The translations under genes and the position numbers were made by a program. 64,000 nucleotides of DNA from Ceratothoa steindachneri (lineage: Eukaryota; Arthropoda; Malacostraca; Isopoda; Cymothoidae): assembly GCA_963969495.1 (NCBI GenBank), contig OZ018338.1:45143206-45207205 (forward strand). Direction: 5' to 3'. A model generated the notes under the pieces. It did no database searches. It was not told the DNA's origin and saw only the letters and a list, made by a program, of their open reading frames with translations. Below, in pieces: positions 11,334 through 25,887 of this stretch; positions within the stretch are counted from its first letter, which is position 1; the number at the start of each line of letters is the position of its first letter.

Positions 11334-12670
11334 ATGCCTAAAAACAATCAACCTCAACCCACACAATCTACCTCAAATAAAGACACGCCGTAGCATTATC
11401 CTTCGCCGCCTCGATCCTAGGATTTGGGGCACAGCATTGAAAAAATTCATGCTGAAGTGGAGAAAAAACACACCTGGGCGAAAGTAGCTGAAATCATTAA
11501 ATTTAAGGAATATACGCACGTATTCTTCCAAAAATTTAGTGATACGGCAATGGCGGTTAAGGCTACGGAGGGAGGTATGCTCCTCTTTAACGTCCGTGTC
11601 TGCCCTGAGCAGATCGAACGTGAGGAGTTTATTGACCTCTAAATATGCTTCAAATGCTAAAGTATGAGGAGCACGCCACAGCCACCTGCCCCAGGGAGAA
11701 CATTTTTCTGTGCTCTATTTGCGCTTCGGATACACATTCTTGAAGGAGCTGTAAGAGCACCTCTATGAAGTGCCTGAACACAAGACGCTCTTCATGGCTT
11801 GCCCGATCAAAAAAGAAATGTTGAAGAAAAAGGCTAACCAAAATGACAAGATGAAGAAAATAAAGTGAATAGCACCTACGCCAAGGTTGCTAAAGCTGCT
11901 GTGGCGGAGTCTAAGGGAAATTCTACATTTCTCCATGTCGAGAACGAGAACTCCACAAAAATTATGTGTTGCATCTATTATGCTCACATTGCAAATGGCT
12001 CCTCCCCAGGATGCTTTGCAGATGAACTTAATATAATGCTGACGCATAAAGGAATGGAGAAGATGTGGTTTGCCCCAAACCTAGGGTCAAAGGAGATTCT
12101 CAAGATTAGCCTCAAACCCTAGTGCGAGACTAGCTGCCAGAAGCTTCACACCCCTAGCAACGCCCCAGCTTCCTCCAGGGATCCTATGATCCAGGCTTAG
12201 GCAGCAAAGGAGGCAAAGACACGCTCCGAAAAACAAAACAACACGCAAATTTCACAAGACACAAACTCGATCACACGCACGAAGGTATATAATGAGGCTA
12301 CGGTGAATAAGACTGCGAGAGCCGAGGAAGGGGGGAAACACGTTCGCCCCGCTCACGGAAAACTTCACAGCCTCAGAGACGGCCGAGATCATCCTCTTCT
12401 TGTAAGAGGGAATCTAGGCACGCTTACCATCAAAGGAAAATTAAATTGAAGGTATTCGCTGCTGAAAAGTCCCCTTCCCCTAAGGAGATGGATGTCTTCG
12501 ATGTGTCGGAAGGAATAATATCCGGAAGATACAAATGAAAATTCACCTCGGACGACTACAGCGAGAAACAAGTCGAGGAGGCTCTACTCCAAGGCTTGAT
12601 CAAACTGGCACTCGAAACCTTTATCACTCTAACGGACGGCGAATACAAAAAAAACGAACAGGAATAACCA
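11334..12670 (+). pseudogene. LINE L1 ORF1 (gag-like, zinc-knuckle) pseudogene
   Basis: The frame opens with ATG at 11334 (MPKNNQPQPTQSTSNKDTP) and then hits stops. The RNA-binding region is readable: WAKVAEIIKFKEYTHVF, then a zinc-knuckle sequence around 11640-11750 (CFKC...HATATCP, CSICASDTH). A further conserved block near 11860-12080 (STYAKVAKAA..., then CCIYYAHIANG and MEKMWFAPN) has counterparts in L2 (TYASIAKAT..., IRKMWFPQ) and L3 (TYANAAKKD...). ORF1 of this LINE group binds the element RNA. At least four stops or frameshifts make it non-functional. Confidence 0.75.
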
Positions 12671-12764
12671 TCACGCTACCAAACACTCCACAAAGCCTAA
12701 GCTCGTAAGAGAATAAGTCCAAAAACGGTATGACCACACAAAGGAATCTTTAGTGAACTAGACA

Positions 12765-15435
12765 ATGGAAACATTAAAAATATTAAATTTTAACTCTGAC
12801 GGTTGGACGAACAAAAAAACACTATACGGTAGGTAGCGTAATAAGACAATGCGCCCTAGACGTTATACTTATCTCAGAACATGGGATGAATGACACAGAC
12901 AGGCTAAATATTTTCCCCTACGAAGTCTTAATCCAAAATCACAGCGGGTAACGTTTCGACGGATGCGCGATAGCTGTGATAAGAGGTCCCGAATCAAAAT
13001 CAATAAGTTGACTCGACGAATCATACCTTGCTGTTAAGGTCCGTATGGCAGTCGGGCCGCTGGTCCTGGCAACAGGATACCAACCTTCAAGGATAGGCTA
13101 CTTGCCCCTTTACAGTTTTCTGCAGCTTTGTGGTTACGGCAGGAACGTTCTTTTTGCCGGCGACCTCAATGCGAGGAGTGTTGCCTCAGATTACACGTCG
13201 ACCAACCCAGAAGGCACGAATCTTAAGATACTTATTGCAAGACAAATCATGACAAGAATTAGACCAAACTTCCACACATACATTACCCACAGATCAGCCA
13301 CAAAACCAGACATAGTGCTCGTTAGTACTATGTTCCCTTACAATTACTTCATTGTACCGAGTTCTCCTATCCCGAGCAACCACCAGGCTATCCTTTATTA
13401 AAATCTCAACCTGCCCCATTCCTCGCAGAACGCAAGAGCTACGCTCGAGCCAACTGGGATAATTATAAACGACTCCTCGAAAAATACAATTCTGACCCCT
13501 TAATTAATGCCACTCTAGAAGAAATTGACGAGGAGTTGGATAAAATTAATGATAATTTATTAAAAGCCGATAAGAAAGCCATTCTCCGAGTTAGATATAA
13601 AACTCTTCCTGCCACTTCCTGGACCCCTCGAATAAAATCGCTCGAGAGGGAATACGGGGAACGGATCAATGAAGTGAACCTTACTGACCCCAAAATCATT
13701 ACACACAGATGAACATGACACATACGCGACGAATTAATGACTCTTATTAGGAACCAACAAAATGTACTTTGGAACAACTTGATAGACGGACTAAACACAG
13801 AAAACGACTCTCGTACATTCTGGCAGAGAGTAAAAAGACTAAGAAGCGGACAGCCACAAATGACCATAAATCTTAGACGTGACAATACTGAGATTACGGA
13901 CGCAGAAGAAATCGAATAGGAATTCAGGCTCTTTTTAGCATCTATATTTAAGATATCTTCGGAAGAGAATGATGACTTTGATTTAGACTTCGAAGACGGA
14001 ATTATAAACGACTTGAACCACCAGGTTTACAGAACCCATCCTTACCATTGTGTATCTCAGGAAAGGGAAATGGAGGCATTCGGCGGTAGAATTACTGCCG
14101 AAAAACTCTCAAAAACCTTAAAATTCTTTCGTCAGCGAGCACCAGGGCGTACAGGACTGACAAGGGAGAATTTTATTCAAGCTTCGCCTAACATCTTATT
14201 GGAGCTCATGAATATCATGAATACGTGCCTGAATATGGGTTACTTCCATGACCACTGGAAGGTAGCAAAAATTATATTTATTCCCAAAGCCGGTAAGCTA
14301 CCGGACAGTCCAGCTAACTTCAGGCTTATATCTCTCTTAGAATTTGCTGGGAAAGTCTTGGAGAAGATATTTGCCAACAGGGTGAATTCGTTCCTCGAGG
14401 ATAACAATTCTCACAATAACCAGCAACATGGCTTCCGAAGGAAGCAAGGAACGGACACAGAGCTAGCCGTGATCACCGAGAAGTTGGCAAAAGTAAAAGC
14501 TGAAAGACGCCACGCAAATCTCGTACTCCGCGACGTCCAAAAGGCATTTGAAAAAGTATGGATGAGAGACCTGCAATATAAAATCCTACAAATGAGCCTT
14601 AATCCTATACTTGAAAGGATTATATGCGACTAAATAATGGAGAGGAGGGCGTTTCTGAACATCAAGGATTTAAATAACCCCGAGTTCTAGCTCAAGGCGA
14701 GGATACCATTGACCTTCCTCAAACTCTGACTAGAGTTTCGTTGTACGTCCAATTTTTGGACGATATAACAATGGTCTGTATGACACCTTATCGGAATGTG
14801 AATTACATGGCACAGAGTACGGCGGTAGAAATCGAAAACATCAACTGTTTCGAGAGAAGATGGAAGATATCTACCAATGCCCAAAAGTTCCGTGTAATTC
14901 CATTATTTCGACGGACCCTCGCGCAGACATCCGTGTGGAGGGTGCACGCAACCCATATCGCAAGGAGAGCACGGTTCTAGGACTCCGTATTGCGACTCGC
15001 GGATATGGGAATCATGTAGCTAAAACTACATCGAATGCACGGATTTACTTGGTGGAACTTTTCAAGTTCATAAACCTGAGTACCTCCAACAAACTTAAGA
15101 TCTATAATGCATGCATTCGATCAAGACTCCTGTATCCGCCGGTCCCTATATACGCAATTTCCAAGATCCAATTCTTTAAACTGCAAAAGGTCCAAAATAA
15201 GGCGGTCTATATCATAACAGGAACCCGAAAGAGAGAGCGGAGAAGGCACAGTGAGCTCCATGGTGAACTGGAGATAACCCCCATAAACGTGAAGCTTCAC
15301 CTGAGAGCAATTAAGAACTGCGACAAAATACACTGCCATCTCCATCCCAAGTTTGTACTAGAGCACATGGAGTTTGATGACATAGGACGCGCAATACCTT
15401 TAAAAGCAGCAGACTACTCAATGGCGATGACGTAG
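12765..15435 (+). pseudogene. LINE L1 ORF2 (endonuclease + reverse transcriptase) pseudogene
   Basis: ORF2 starts at an ATG at 12765 (METLKILNFNSDGW). The AP-like endonuclease has LISEHGM (catalytic Glu, ~12870), GDLNARS (~13160), TKPDIVL (~13305) and SNHQA (~13380, in place of SDH). The reverse transcriptase has FIPKAGKLPDSPANFR (~14280), GFRRKQGTDTE (~14430), RDVQKAFEKVW (motif A, ~14530) and QFLDDITM (~14750) in place of a YADD box. The C-terminal region runs to about 15435. Interruptions occur at ~12830, ~13400, ~13710, ~13919, ~14633 and ~14690. The layout matches the Jockey/I group of non-LTR retrotransposons; the exact clade is not certain. Confidence 0.8.
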
Positions 15436-15701
15436 ACCCAAGGTTCACCTCGATTTTTACACAATACCAAACAGAAACAAAGCGAAGTGCTAATTTTCTA
15501 AACTTTCTCCCCAAATTTTAAAGCCATAAACTCGCCCAAAAATTAAAAAAAAAACAAAAGTACAAAATAAATAAAAAAATAAAAAAAAACCCTATCAAAA
15601 TCTGGGTGAAAACAACCCAGATAAGAACATGCAAGTTTTCACAAAACCAGTAAAGAGCAAGAAACCCGCTTCTAAAAAGGCTTGAACGCCTTCTATATAT
15701 A

Positions 15702-16647
15702 CGAGGGGTGGTCAATACGTTTTGAAATTCGGATATAAGGAAACAAAATATGATGAAAAGTGTTTTATTATTTTTCAATATAACTACCTTCGACTTCAAT
15801 GCACTTGCACCACTTGTCCCTGAGGCTTCGAATTCTCGACAGCCAGAAATCTCCCGACTGCTGTTTAATCCACTCCTGGACGGCGAGCTGTATATATTCA
15901 TCGTCCCCAAATGGGCGTTCACGCAGTGCAACCTTGAGCTGGCGGAATAAAAAGTAGTCGCTAGGGGCCCGATCTGGACTGTAGGGGGGGGGGATCATTA
16001 AGCTCCTCGAATTCGCCCTCGCGTAGGGAAGCTTGTGCAACTCTGTCCTTGTAGATTTTTACGACGTTAAAGTCGATCATGGAGGATGAGGTTTCGTGAG
16101 GTTTCTAGGGACCCAACGAGCAGAGACCTTGGTCATGGCCAAATTGTCGTGGATGATGTTGATAACACTTCCATGTGATATTCCAAGTTCTCGCTCGATT
16201 TCTTCGACCTTCATCGGTCGATTTTCGAGGATGATCCTCTCCACACGGGCCACATTGTCCTCGTTGGTCACGTCTGACGGGCGTCCTGGACGTGGGTCAT
16301 CTTCAAGAGACTCAAGAGAATGGCAGAACTCCCTATTCCAGCGAGCAATGGTTGCATAGGAAGGTGCGGTGTCGGTGTACACTGCAACCATGCGTTCATG
16401 GATCTCTTTTGCATTCTTGCCTTCCTTGGTCAGAAATTTGATCACTGCGCGGTGCTCAACATTCTGGATTGTTGAAAAATTTGTGACTGACGATCTGCGA
16501 TCAGCTACTGCTTCTTAAATAGACGAGGCAGGAGCGTGCGGCTATATGTCTTGACTTGTCAGGACTTGTTCTAACACCCCCACAAACAGCCATCCCCCTT
16601 CCTCTGTTTTGCCCCACCGATTCCCAAAACTTATTGACCGCCCCTCG
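15702..16647 (-). mobile_element. mariner element with deletion, TA target duplication
   Basis: The left end CGAGGGGTGGTCAATA and the right end, read in reverse as CGAGGGGCGGTCAATA, form terminal inverted repeats. TA lies directly outside each (15700-15701 and 16648-16649). At 946 bp it is about 300 bp shorter than usual mariners. It sits inside the TA-rich tail of LINE L1. Confidence 0.88.
15768..16500 (-). pseudogene. mariner transposase remnant
   Basis: The N-terminal part (16475-16077) carries the paired helix-turn-helix domains: EHRAVIKFLTKEGKNAKEIH, then WNREFCHSLESLEDDPRPGR and a second helix-turn-helix ending RELGISHGSVINII. The C-terminal part (16020-15768) has PPYSPDRAPSDYFLF, the region of the third catalytic Asp, and a tail LRDKWCKCIEVEGSYIEK. 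The stretch that should hold the first two catalytic Asp residues is mostly deleted, at the join near 16070, so the enzyme is dead. The usual initiator Met is not obvious. Confidence 0.88.
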
Positions 16648-16857
<210 letters not shown>

Positions 16858-16869
16858 AAACGCAAATAG

Positions 16870-18265
16870 AGCCAGAGATGCCTCATCACCAAGAAGATTT
16901 GGAACGATTGGTTTCGCCAAAAGGATCAACGACCCTGAACAAGATAAGACAAGCACCAAAGTTACCACCACAACTACTGGCAAGCCGATCAATTATCTGC
17001 CGAAAAATTAACCAATACGTAGGATCCCAGAGGCAAAATGAATTGACCACGGAGATTGAAAAGGAAAATAAAAATCTCAAAATTAAGGACCTTATCAAAT
17101 TTAGAAATCCCACACACGTGTTTAAGATCGTCTGTGCTTCAACGGAAATGGTAAATAAAGTATTCTCTCTCAAACGGGATTTTGGCATTTGGGATGAGAA
17201 TCCCTCCAGACAACATAGAGTTGAAAAAATTCGTGAACGCTTAAACATGTTTTCAGTGCTATGCACTAGAAGAACACATAACCAAGAACTGCCCCCAAAA
17301 GTGCCTGAAGATATGCCCGAGTGCAGTCAAGTCTGCCATATCTTCAGAGAATGCAAATAACAAAACAAAAAGTGCATCAACTTTCAGGGTCCTCACATGA
17401 CTATGGTTATAAACTGCCCCAAATGTAAGAGCATCATAGAAAGAAAAGAGCACAAACAACGAGAGAAGGCTCAGAAGAAAAACAACCAGACCTATGCAAG
17501 TATTGCCAAAGCCACGATTAAAGAAGTAAAAAATACACAAGAACCCAAAATTAATATTAACGTGAACGAGGGCACCGTCTTAGACATATTTGCCTGTATA
17601 ATGTTTGCCCACGTCAATAATATCGCGGAACTGGGGACCTTCGTGAATACCCTAAACCTTCTTTTGGAGAAAAATGGGATTCGCAAGATGTGGTTCCCCC
17701 AAACCCACCATCGGCACTCATATACGGAGTCACAGCCGGGAAGACAATTAACGTAAAGGACATGATGTGTATTGGAGTAGCAACAGAGAAAAAAGAACAA
17801 GGACAGGCCAAAGAGACCAAAAAAGACACCAAATCAGAAGATATAAATACCGACCAAAAATTAAAGAAAGAAACTAAAGCACCAAAGAAGACGAAGAAGA
17901 ATACTAAACTGACGGAAACCGAAACGGATTGGACAACCGACTCCGAAGAAGACAATTTCGATATCGAAGAGGGATACCGGTACAAAACCTGCGACTTCAA
18001 TCTGAAGGTCTTCGTACATAAAGCATACCCCTTTCCAAGACAACTGAAACCAATAGATGTAGAAAAGGGTATAGAACGAGGGACATGCAAATGGACCTTC
18101 GTTTCTAACCAAAAAGATAAAAACATCGAAAAACTCTTAGAGGAAAAAAAAATCAGAGTTTACCCCAATGACGTCAAAATACTAAGAAAAATATTATTTG
18201 AAAGAGTAACGAACGAAAGATGGATAAAAGGCAAACAAGGAATCGTCAAAGCAAACTCAAACTAG
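16870..18265 (+). pseudogene. LINE L2 ORF1 (gag-like) pseudogene
   Basis: This is a second, diverged ORF1 of the same LINE group. [20 protein letters not shown] near 16980 matches PNRSVICRKVENWV in L3. It is followed by [20 protein letters not shown], a cysteine-rich region (near 17245-17345), and the block TYASIAKATIKEVKN...GIRKMWFPQ (17490-17700). After a frame change near 17690 it runs into a long lysine/glutamate-rich tail to 18265. No endonuclease or reverse transcriptase follows, so the copy is truncated or was cut by later events. It begins directly after the (TA)n tract. Confidence 0.65.
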
Positions 18266-21200
18266 AAAACTCTCATGAAACCATAACAAAGTTATTCCTC
18301 AGCAATAGAAGTAACTTAGAGCAGGAGGAATTGACTATTAAAACAACTGCACACAAACAAATAAAATGTTGAGAAATCAACAAGAAAACCAAATATGGAA
18401 TTCCAAGCAAAGAAAAAAAGAAGATAAAGGCATGAATGCCCCATATAGTAACAAGAGACTAATACAATAAAAAAATTAGAAGAAACAAACAGATTTACGG
18501 AAAAGATTTATATTAAGAGAAAAATTATTCATCATCAAAATTAGAATCAACGCACCTGCAAAGGTCCCACTTAAGCTAAGAAGAAAAGTCAAAACAAAGA
18601 ACCCATAAAGCCAAAGAGATCAGCCACTGACCTGGCAATTAATCATCTTCATGCTCATCATCTCATCTATAAACCAATCTTCCTCACCTCCCCCTCCTCA
18701 CACACACACAAAATCTCTCATGCTATCATTCTCTCTCTCCCTATACTTCTCTCATCTCAACTCGTCAGAGAGTAACGCCCGCCCTTTCGCGAAGATACAG
18801 CCCCTCGCTTCGAGTCGAACCTCGGCGTTAGGTTTCGTCGGCTAGACAGATTCTCGTGAGTTTGGCCACAATCAATTGGTAAATTCATGAAAAGACCTTT
18901 TCTTTGGAGAATTGCGCGAACCACTCTTCTCATCCCATCAAGGAAACCTCGTCCCTCGTCTGAGATTACTCATCTCAATTCGAGACTGTCTCACCTCATT
19001 CTCAAAATTAGGTGAATGACATTGGTTGAGATATTATTATACTTCGAAGATAAACAAATAGGATTTGCTTTCTTTTATGAATCAAGGTCTGCTGACCAAA
19101 ATATCTGGTGCTCTTGATCATTCTGATTTACGACCTTCAATAAAATAAAATATTTTTATCACCAGAGCGTGCAAACCGCAGATCTTCTAACCACTCTCAC
19201 TTCTCGAGTTTGCCTGTAAGATATCCGAGAAAACTATTAACACTGTTAATTGCAACAGTGATACCAACAGTTTACTCAATCTTCATCATTGTTTCTTCGA
19301 TTCTGTGGTACAAATACAGCGCTGGCTATAATAATCATAACTTTAATATAAAATAAAATACACTAATAGGGTTTTGGGGACATTCATAAAGCTATTGACC
19401 AGTTTTTATGACGACGCTTACAACACAAAATACTTCAACTAGAATTAGAAAAATTTAACAAAAAAGGTTTATGTAACTATAACATGTAGTTACAATTCCA
19501 ATATTTTCCTTCGATTATATGCAGAATAAGAATTAAAGCTATCAGCAGCAGTTAGCTAAAAAGGTTCTTTATGGTCACAGCTTCACTTAACTCATACCAT
19601 TGACCTACCTGTTCATGCAGTCCAAATATGACATCTCCCAAATAGTCAATCATCCTCAGATGGAGCACTCTATTACATGTGCTACTGCACTCAAAATTTT
19701 GAATATACATAAGCGAATTTGAGAGAACGTGGAAGAATATTTCTACTAATCGTCTGATTTTTCTTATTACAGTATCATTCTAAACATAGGAAAAATAACC
19801 ACTGTGTAAATCGACGAGGATTTCTACCACTACGATACAAAAGGCACTATCCCCATCTTGAAAGTGTTAACATGGCTTACGTAGAATATGTTACTAACTT
19901 CTCGACTTGCACTAAAAACTTCCTGTAGTAAATCGTTTAACTCCATAACCTTTAACGATAATACACTTAAATAAAACTTAAATGAACTTATAATACATAA
20001 ATTATAATACATTATAATACATAATACCATAAATAGCAATTTCTAGCTCCTTTCTTATCCAAATGCAATATACCAAGTTTGACGTTCTCTTTACTACCAC
20101 TAGAACCTTTAGGAAAGAACGCAAGAACCAAAAGGACCTATATACTAGATTATCGTCACAAATTAAATAAATTCCGGCGACAAAATCTACATTTACTTGA
20201 AAAGAATCGTTTATTTTCTGGGAATTTGCACAGAATAGTCGTTAAATTTCACTTTCAGATTATCCATGTTTTATTTCTTAGAGGAAGGTTAAAATAGGTT
20301 ATATGGAAAGTAATGTATATTTTAGGCCGGCTGCGTCCAAAACTAGAGAATGATAAACATAAATGCCACCATAATCAGAAAAGAACAATTATCTCCAGAA
20401 AAAATTAAACAAACTATTAAAAAGAAGAGCTAAGTTCTAGTTATGAATGATTAGGATACATATTCAGCCTCAGAACTTCACCAATTTGTCACATTTTACG
20501 ATCCATAAACTTCTCACCAATTATCTAAATAATTATTTGGGGGGTTTTGAATTAAGTTTCTGTGACAGCTATTTCATGTATCTGATTTTTTAATCTAAAA
20601 TTACTTCACCGTCTTTCTTGTGTATCAGTGAGGAGTGTCCCGCAAGAAAGCAGGCTCACGTATCACGATGTATTCCTGAAACAGATCCCTATATACCACT
20701 GTCTTTAATTTGATGTTTAAACGATGCATTTTCTAGTATAATGCTCTATTTCGATACATGAGTTCCACTAATCATAGCGTAAATTGGGTAAAAACTAAAT
20801 TTATTTATACGTTGAATGACCAGCTAAAGCAAAATGTAGGTAGATGCAACTATAATTGATTCTCACGCATATTTGAATCTCTCGCAATGGAATTTCCGCT
20901 TCAACTAGTTCATTTGATCGACACCTGGCAAAATAGAAATCGTGGTACAATAAGGAAAAAATACTTTATAAATATTCCCTTGTGGTGTTTTTGTATCTCA
21001 TGGTCATTATTATTGGTGTTTTTTCTATTTTGTTCATTTTGCAAAGAAAAATATCTTAGGAAATATTTTTTTATTGGTTGTACAGTTGAATGATGAAACG
21101 TGATGCTGCGGCACTAGTCCTCTAATTGTGAACAAAAAATAAAATTTGTTCTATTAAAAATTCTTTTATTACATTAAACTATGAACGTATATTATACTTT

Positions 21201-24200
21201 AATACCACGAATCTTAGTCTCATCAGAAACTTTATCTCTTTCGACCAAACTTTTAATAAAAGATTACAACGAAAGAACGATCACTAAATTGAAGGCAAGT
21301 CGAAGTTATCCTTATAATAATTTATTGAATATATATTATATTAATTTATAATTTTAAACTTTTCATTGCTTTATGTTTATTTTTATATCTAATGCAAGCA
21401 ATAGCCATTTGTTCTTAGAAATTTACGATTTTGCCAATGAAATCGTTCAACATTCAAAAATCTAAACCAAGCCTGATTTACTAAGGACAGGATTGTTCGC
21501 AATGGCCTAATGAAATGAAGGCATTTTATGTGTAAGTTTACCGAATTCTATTGCACAAACTAATTTAGATAAATAATGACTGCATCTTGAATTTATGTAG
21601 CTTATTTAGTTTATTTTCAGTTGCTTATTTATAAACGAGAAGTTTTATGATACTGGACAGATAATATATGGTACATTTCTTTTAATAACAAGGCAAATAA
21701 ACTTTATGGTATAATCGCAATTTTATGGTTGCATTCCTCAAAACTAGTGTATGTGATGGATGCTAAAGGAAATTGATAATTCATTCTGTTAAACATTGAA
21801 GTTTGTTCTCCCTCGTGATATAAAGTAGACCTTAACTTTAAGGAGCTAAAACATTGACATATTTAAGCTCTTTTAAGCAACGTATTTCTAACATATCCTT
21901 TCAGAACATATTCTCATTACAGTACATAGAACCACATTGCCATAACTCGATAACGGTGCATGGAAAATTGGTAGCAGCATTATGCCTAATAGGACATATA
22001 GGGGTGCGGATCTGGTTTCTTTATGTGACATCGATGCGTGGTTAACTTACTTTGTCCGAGTTAAAATGAAGATGACGATATCGAAAAAAGATAAACATAA
22101 CTCATTTCTAAGGTGATAAGTGGGGAACGATTATATAATTATGGTTATGACTATGAATCATAGCAACTGAGGTCTCAGTAGATTCTTTCAATACACTGAG
22201 GCCACAAAAAGCGCATCAAGTTTGCATCAATGATTAGTCCATGTTGAACGTTTTTTTCACCCGAATCAAAAGCATTTTCCACATAGATATGTTTTGAAAC
22301 GGCTAAGTAAGATAATTTGCCGATCATTACAACGTACTATCCCATAAATAATTTGTTGTGAGGCAACTGATGACTTCCAAAAGACATGTTAGTCATTCCT
22401 CACTCTCTTCACCTAACCCTTCGCTCTGCGACTTTTTATTATTACCCAGAGCTGGAGTGTGGCTGAAATGCGTTGCTTCGAAACGATTAAGAATATTCAG
22501 AATGACTCACAGGAGGTGGGTAAGATACGCTTGAATACTTTATGAATGTATGGAATCCTAGAAAGAACGACGGGACTGCTGCTTGGATGTCCGAAGGTGA
22601 TTATTTAAAAATCTACAGTAGATTCTACGAATAAGGATCATTTATTTTCCTACTTAGGTTGATTCCTAGTTATTTGGGGTCGTACCAATTATATGAGCAT
22701 GCTTCTTCATGGCATATTTTCCTGGTAAGTTAAAGGTAATATTTGCCCAAAACAATGCGCCTTAATGAGATTAGTAATAAATGCATATTTTTAGAAATTT
22801 CGTATACCTATAATTTATAACTTTATGTTACACAATTCATTTTGTCAGCAAACGCACATACACTATATTATATCCTTCTCTATACTTAGTGAGTGGGGAA
22901 ATGGGGAGAGGAACTGAGACTGGTAATTCCTTTTATATTCTTTATTCTCATATTTTGGGGCCATAATTACCCCTAAGTTTTTAACTCTGTTAGGAGCATG
23001 ATTTAACGAATTTTATCATCTTCACACTGTCATGTAAATAAGAAGTCATAAAAAGGGGCAGATGTAAAAAAATTAGGCATACAATAAACTTCCTTCCCCT
23101 ACAAAAATTATATATCTCTTGTAATTCTATTTAGGGAAGTTACAACTTGTTGAACACGTCAGCAGTTTTTCCTTCCACATTTTCCTCTCCCCAAAACCAA
23201 AATAAATATTAGCAAATAAAAACGAATATGCGGAAACATTTATTTAAAAGAGAAAAAAAACTGGTGATTATACCCGAACTGTGGGATGTTGCGGCATTTT
23301 CTCAGAAGGAGGTACATAAGCGAAATAATAATAGACTTTATGTTAATGTTCATAAGGATTGGAATTAATATGGTCTTAAGTTACAAATTTAAGCTATTTT
23401 ACAATCAAAATAATCCAAAGTTGATAGCAAATTAAATAAATTTAGTAAATAATAACATCGAATTGTCATAAATACCGCTCACAATCCTTTCAGTCCAAGA
23501 AGAAAGAAACTGCCTGAAAAGATGTAGCGTAGATATAGTGGCAAAGGCTAAATTTCAGTAATTACTGGTAAAACCTTGCTCAGATAGCGGCTCATTGTTT
23601 ATCAAAAATCGTCAAAGTAAACAACATAATGATGTAATATTGAAGTGATGACCTTTTTTAATTAAATAAATAAATCTGAAAGTTTTGGTTTTTACATTTT
23701 AGTAAATGAATGCTTTGAACTTTCTTACTAGACTCCTTTCTCGTTTCCATACAATTTTTATTACTTTTAAACAACATGAAATATTAAAAGGTCTGAGTTA
23801 GAATTAAACATAGGTGTATTTCAATGTTCTCTCTATATAGCATTTATGAGGGCCTTACTCAAAAATATTGCAAGAATGCGTCATAGGTTTGCGATGCTTT
23901 TACCATATAGCTTTTAAGCTTTTAGAGTTTATAGAATTTGATATATTTTCACCTGAAGCTACTCTTATCATGGAAACTTAAGAAAGCTAAAGAAAATTAA
24001 ACCTTATAATAAAAGACAAATGAAAAGGCACTGAAGAAAAGCGGATCGATATAATATTTATGAGGTTTAATAGCTGAATAAGAAATCATAATAATGACAG
24101 TAAATTAAATACTGAATTGGTAAAAGGTGATATACTTAGAATTATGATTTTATAAATTTAAAGATGAATTTTAGGAATCCTATTATACATATGAATTAAA

Positions 24201-25887
24201 AGCTGGAAAAGAATTTGAAGAGAAATACTAGTGAAAAATCTCATGTACATTTTCTCTACATGCAAATTAAAAATGAAAAAAAAAAGTAAATAAATCTGTT
24301 TACCGGTATTAGTTTTTCATTTGTCAAAAATTAATAATTGAACTTGACCATTTTTTTTCTCTCTGCTGGCCTAAATCTACCCAAAAAATTTGCAAACAAT
24401 GTTTACCCAAAGTTGAAATAAAGAAAATTATAGAAAAACAAACTATAAATCCTAACAACAAAAATGCTCAGACCTAAAAAAACTTTATATTTACTTGGAC
24501 AAACATTTATAAGAAAAATTATATTAAGAAAAGTTAGCATCCTGAAATTGGGATTTTAGAATAAGCAATCTTTCTTACCAAAAAAAAAAGAATCTTATTA
24601 TGATTTAGTGGTTTGTCCTCTAAAGTCAGAAAACTTCCTAGACAGTGTAAATCGTGAAGGAGATGAGAACACTTTAGCTTGATAGTTTCATACTATTTAT
24701 GTGGTTATTGGCCACGATTTGTATATGTTTGTTGGTTACAAAAGATAGATGCAACTCTCAACCTCATGACGAATGTAATTGTAATATTCCTTCTGTTTAT
24801 CTCCCGTATGCGGTTTAGTTACATTTCCTTCGAACACACCAACAATAGCACATATGATGAATTCCTAATGTTAGTTTACTAGGTAATTGAGGCTCGAGTC
24901 CCCTTTCAATCGTAGACGCGGTCCTTCGCTCGGTTAATGAAATGCACAAAAAGATTAGAATGACCAACGCTGGCAAACCCATAGGCAACAGGGGGTGGTC
25001 CTCGTTGAAAAAGACAAAGCATTACAAGTGTTTACTTAACTTTCATTGATCAAGGATACTTTTACAGTCTAAGGAAGTAACACCCGCTTTGGATAGATGT
25101 TTGTGAACGGAAAAGGGATATTTTGTGTGTGTGTGTGTGTAGAAAGGAGGGAAAGAGAGAGTGGTGATGTGTTTGGTTATGTGTGCAATAATTTTCACAA
25201 CCAGAGCTTTCTGTTGGTGACAGCCCCATTTTTAATGTATCCCGGCTTTTTAAAAGCATTATTCATCCTAAGGATGGTGCTACTCGATGCAATACCCTTG
25301 TCATCTATCTCATTGCATTTCAGGCTGCTTTGGTGATACGCTTTTCTTTGGAAAACAGCATTTCGTGGATTGAAAATGATTCAAAGATATATTTTTTACC
25401 AAAAATATTACGAAATAGATTATAATAACACATCATTCATCTAACTCATATTTTTCACCATTTTACCCTTTTGATCGAATAGCAAAGCTCTACGGACTGA
25501 AACTAACATCCTAAAGCGCAATTTTTGCAAAAGCAATGAAATGCACTGTTTTTTGTTATTAGGTTTGAAATATTGACTCTGTATTAAACCTACAATGATT
25601 TAAATATTATAATAATTATTAATATTACATATATTTAATAAACAAATAAAAATATATATATATTTTTCTCAAAACCTTTGGCCATGACTCAACAAACCCT
25701 CATGGGAATGGCCCTACGTTTTATAAGGGCATTCGGCTGAAGAATATACAGATGGAGCAGTTTCCTTCGACTATGAATTTGAAGAGGTTTGTCTCGTTGT
25801 ACGCCCGTTCTTATTTTTCTGCTTCGAATTTTTGGTGGGCGGATTGGTTTTGGGATCGGCAGGCCATCGTTCTTTTGAGGATCTAGA
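18266..25887. other. 7.6 kb AT-rich DNA without recognised genes
   Basis: I see no transposase, reverse transcriptase, RNA gene or host exon. A GC-rich patch at about 18765-18860 contains GGTTCGACTC on the reverse strand, which resembles a polymerase III B box, but no A box or cloverleaf accompanies it. A short (GT)n run lies near 25124-25140. Open frames here are short and low-complexity. Confidence 0.5.

Larger units (their letters stand above)
11334..15701 (+). mobile_element. non-LTR retrotransposon L1, nearly full length
   Basis: ORF1 and ORF2 are followed by a ~260-bp 3' region ending in CTTGAACGCCTTCTATATATA. The same TTGAACGCC end is found on copies L3 and L4. The (TA)n tail is interrupted by a mariner at 15702 and resumes at 16648. 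The GC-rich block upstream of 11334 is probably its leader. Confidence 0.75.

Noticed and set aside
18780..18860. tRNA or SINE, from GGTTCGACTC on the reverse strand
   Set aside because: There is no A box at a suitable distance, no pairing arms and no terminal repeat.
24880..24950. Polymerase III B-box-like GGCTCGAGTCCC
   Set aside because: It is a single short match with no A box and no repeat copies seen.
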